Of a DNA stretch of 64,000 nt, positions 63,201 to 64,000 are shown one piece after another. Below the pieces are notes generated by a model. It searched no databases. It worked only from the letters and a program-made list of their open reading frames with translations, and was not told the DNA's origin. The translations under genes were made by a program, and so were the position numbers. Each line of letters begins with the position of its first letter. Positions within the stretch are counted from its first letter, which is position 1. Location: contig CAMNEA010000002.1 of assembly GCA_946536145.1 (NCBI GenBank), positions 47,650 to 111,649 of the forward strand, written 5' to 3'. This stretch comes from an uncultured Butyrivibrio sp. (lineage in GTDB: Bacteria; Bacillota; Clostridia; Lachnospirales; Lachnospiraceae).

Positions 63201-63782
63201 TTTCCTTACTTCTTCGCCCCTTACGTTTCTGTCTCTTCGATTATCTGTGTAATACTCATCGTAGTCGTCGCGGTAGTCCTCTTCGCGATAGTCCTCCTCG
63301 CGGTAGTCGTCGTCCCAGCTTCGATAATCCTCATCCCGCTCGCGGTAATCTGAGCCGTCCCGGTAGTCAGGCCTGCTCCCCATATCAGGAGCTTTATGAC
63401 TTTCAGCTCTGTTGCTGTAAACTGCTTCATTATGAGAGCCTTGGTTCCTTACAGAATCCGAAACTTTTTCTGTTCTAACCGGCTCTTCACGGAAGCTGAT
63501 CTCTTCCTCATAAACCACTTCTTTTTTCAGGATCTCTTCTTCCGCAGACGTTGTTTTCACTTCATTTGATGTTTTGCGTCTTGGATTTACCTCGCCTCCG
63601 TATACTTCCTCGAACTCCTCATCGGGATAGTCGTCATAATCTTCGTCCGCTTCCGACCCTCTTTTATCATCAGCGTCTTCATCAAATTCATCATCTGCAA
63701 AAACTTCGTCGAAGTCTATCATTTCATCGCCACGTTTTGATCTTTTCCCCTTTTTACCTAATAAATTCAATCCTCTTTTCAT
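60273..63782 (-). CDS. Large membrane protein: charged cytoplasmic tail, Big_2 repeats and GH25 lysozyme
   Basis: 1169 residues from the ATG at 63782 (GGGGGAT upstream); an open extension to 63812 lacks this site. Residues 1-340 are disordered and highly charged: acidic at first, then about ten heptad repeats of the type R-D-S-R-N-D-A (about 208-285) and a basic patch. One membrane helix is at about 345-367. Outside follow an acidic spacer with two helical runs of Glu/Lys, two Big_2 Ig-like domains (about 720-880), a Y-Y-Y-D-K-N-G wall-binding-like segment, and a GH25 muramidase (974-1169) with Asp979 and D-V-E at 1071-1073. A lysozyme with a long cytoplasmic tail is unusual. It heads the VTC-DUF4956-CotH cluster. 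Confidence 0.9.
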   Translation of the reverse strand: MKRGLNLLGKKGKRSKRGDEMIDFDEVFADDEFDEDADDKRGSEADEDYDDYPDEEFEEVYGGEVNPRRKTSNEVKTTSAEEEILKKEVVYEEEISFREEPVRTEKVSDSVRNQGSHNEAVYSNRAESHKAPDMGSRPDYRDGSDYRERDEDYRSWDDDYREEDYREEDYRDDYDEYYTDNRRDRNVRGEEVRKTRRPAESVRPAGNARNNARDSRNDARDSRNDARESRNDARAPRNDARDPRRDARDSRYDDRDSRYDGRDARYDGRDARYDGRDARHDSRRRSDRRDSARGAGKNSAAASILAMLGNMKKRGGDKRKGRRDSEPVGSKIIDRILDSTFTERAAAIGALILLVAVVITIVFYSGALSRVKQIESFDEVGANFNVDGVVGAAGLSAIADKAKSGKTEETGEEEEQEEEKTAEQAENVSVKVALTSIKSDMKIKFLDAKTNKLVGSVPFAVTVETPDGTKVTYDDHDQDGIIYKNNLTAGVYKITPIALSQDSEKYNLDLATQSLTIKDKAELKAVDVSNEVKKESEVNAAVEDTEKKEAVESELKDTVDYIESTKTAEDGNTESGADQQFETIDRSLIVVPSDSSRLMQGSVMKLAAAREKLEITEDDESEEDIEIDIGNDEEEEEEDNEDGGYFDGVVIDEDPAEEETPSENVKVEDEEEKKSEEKSEDGGLFEDITIIEETDEEVKESKKDESDKPVVEEDSSSKKEMTVTETVDVEPSSLSLTVGQEATVSFDGPDKVTFKSDNEKVATVSSKGVVKAVGAGETTVRVSAKGFDDGIVKVKVAAKKEEKLKTLEFKAEKITVAAGETGKFEPKDTSLKIKYEVDGKEFATISSDGTVKGIAEGTAFITATCDGYDKNVLTVIVTKQVAQSGPLKDKNGNIIYVKDKDGKYRQATAEDLKKEGMVFYIDKSAKSYKYTGWQTIDGKTYYYDKNGNYVTGEQVIQGAKYTFGKDGVLSKSSGTLGIDVSKWNGKIDWSKVKESGVNFAIIRCGYRGSTLGALIEDPQFEANIKGATSAGIKVGVYFFTQAQNEVEAIEEASMVLSIIKGYTISMPVYLDVEGSGGRGDAISVSQRTANVRAFCGTIQNAGYRAGVYSNKTWLSSKVDPKKLTDFNIWIAQYATAVSYNTTRYDMWQYTSKGKISGISGNVDLNLLYN
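62940..63175. repeat. 21-bp coding tandem repeats in the GH25 protein gene
   Basis: About ten units of the form TGCGTCTCTGCCATCGTATCT, varied, encode the R-D-S-R-N/Y-D-A/G heptads of the cytoplasmic tail. Neighbouring units are more alike than distant ones, as expected from slippage. Confidence 0.82.
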
Positions 63783-63890
63783 AATATCCCCCATCTCAAT
63801 GGTTGTATTCATACACTACATCTAGTGTTTTCCTATTATATGACACAATTTTTCATTGAAATTGTAACATGTATATCTTGTATAGGCAAT

Positions 63891-64000
63891 GAGTCAGTGG
63901 GGACGTTATGAGTCAGTGGGGACGTTACAGTTTGACTCGCTTCTGATGAGTCAGCGGGGACGTTACAGTTTGACTCGCTTCTTTGAAGTGAGTCAAACTG
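63891..64000. repeat. REP-like GAGTCA...GGGGACGTTAC repeats, cut by the window edge
   Basis: Three units of GAGTCAG(T/C)GGGGACGTTA are present, two followed by CAGTTTGACTCGCTTC. The last ends in a CAGTTTGACTC/GAGTCAAACTG hairpin at 63966-64000. It is related to the inverted repeat at 10133-10261, but the spacer bases differ. It lies upstream of the GH25 protein gene; the 63783-63890 stretch holds only a TATAAT-like box and a CACTA/TAGTG stem. Confidence 0.8.

Noticed and set aside
62704..63252. Open frame of 182 codons opposite the GH25 tail.
   Set aside because: It mirrors the 21-bp repeats of the real gene, and the Leu/Ser-rich product has no start signal.

Overview
The window looks like chromosome from a low-to-mid GC anaerobic Firmicute of the Lachnospiraceae, probably Butyrivibrio or a relative. 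Grounds: a type III glutamine synthetase, Firmicute-type MurA, RNase J, a RelQ-like alarmone synthetase, Gram-positive wall enzymes, a soluble chemoreceptor with a FIST protein, and strong Shine-Dalgarno sites. No species can be named from sequence alone. Almost every gene lies on the minus strand; the exceptions are a small ORF at 16651 and a YfhO-type gene at 54396. No rRNA, tRNA, CRISPR array or intact transposase was seen.

Region 1 (1-15.9 kb) is a nitrogen block. An operon reads asnB, GSIII (glnN), then gltB, which runs off the left edge. It is followed by purF, an ammonium channel fused to a PII domain, an Asp-rich secreted protein, a cytidylate-kinase-like gene and the LivKHMGF branched-chain amino-acid transporter. 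The asnB, amt-PII and livK upstream regions share a TTGTATACAA palindrome. The first two also share a leader hairpin placed directly after the promoter. A 74-bp promoter-like unit is repeated four times upstream of purF.

Region 2 (15.9-25.4 kb) holds small membrane proteins, an operon of a c-di-GMP response regulator, an HPt protein and a CLC antiporter, then murA, an M23/LysM/G5 peptidase with a tail-anchored coiled-coil partner, and a small alarmone synthetase.

Region 3 (25.4-54.3 kb) is a surface-polysaccharide locus. It encodes dTDP-sugar synthesis (rfbB, rfbA, rfbC; no rfbD in the window), an ABC exporter whose ATPase has a Wzt-like C-terminal extension, a methyltransferase with a kinase-like domain, several GT2 glycosyltransferases, a polyprenyl-P sugar transferase, an LCP ligase, a phosphohexomutase and an MBOAT/SGNH acylation pair. 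RNase J and a FIST/chemoreceptor pair sit in the middle. The layout suggests a lipid-linked glycan that is capped, exported by the ABC transporter and attached to the wall by LCP.

Region 4 (54.3-64 kb) has large membrane proteins (YfhO, DUF6056-like) and a CotH / DUF4956 / VTC cluster next to a 1169-residue membrane protein. That protein ends in a GH25 lysozyme and starts with a charged cytoplasmic tail resembling the tail of the LCP protein. Long nested inverted repeats of unrelated sequence sit at several gene borders (24.6, 40.1, 48.2 and 52.7 kb), and a GGGGACGTTAC-type REP-like repeat occurs at 10.1 kb and at the right edge.
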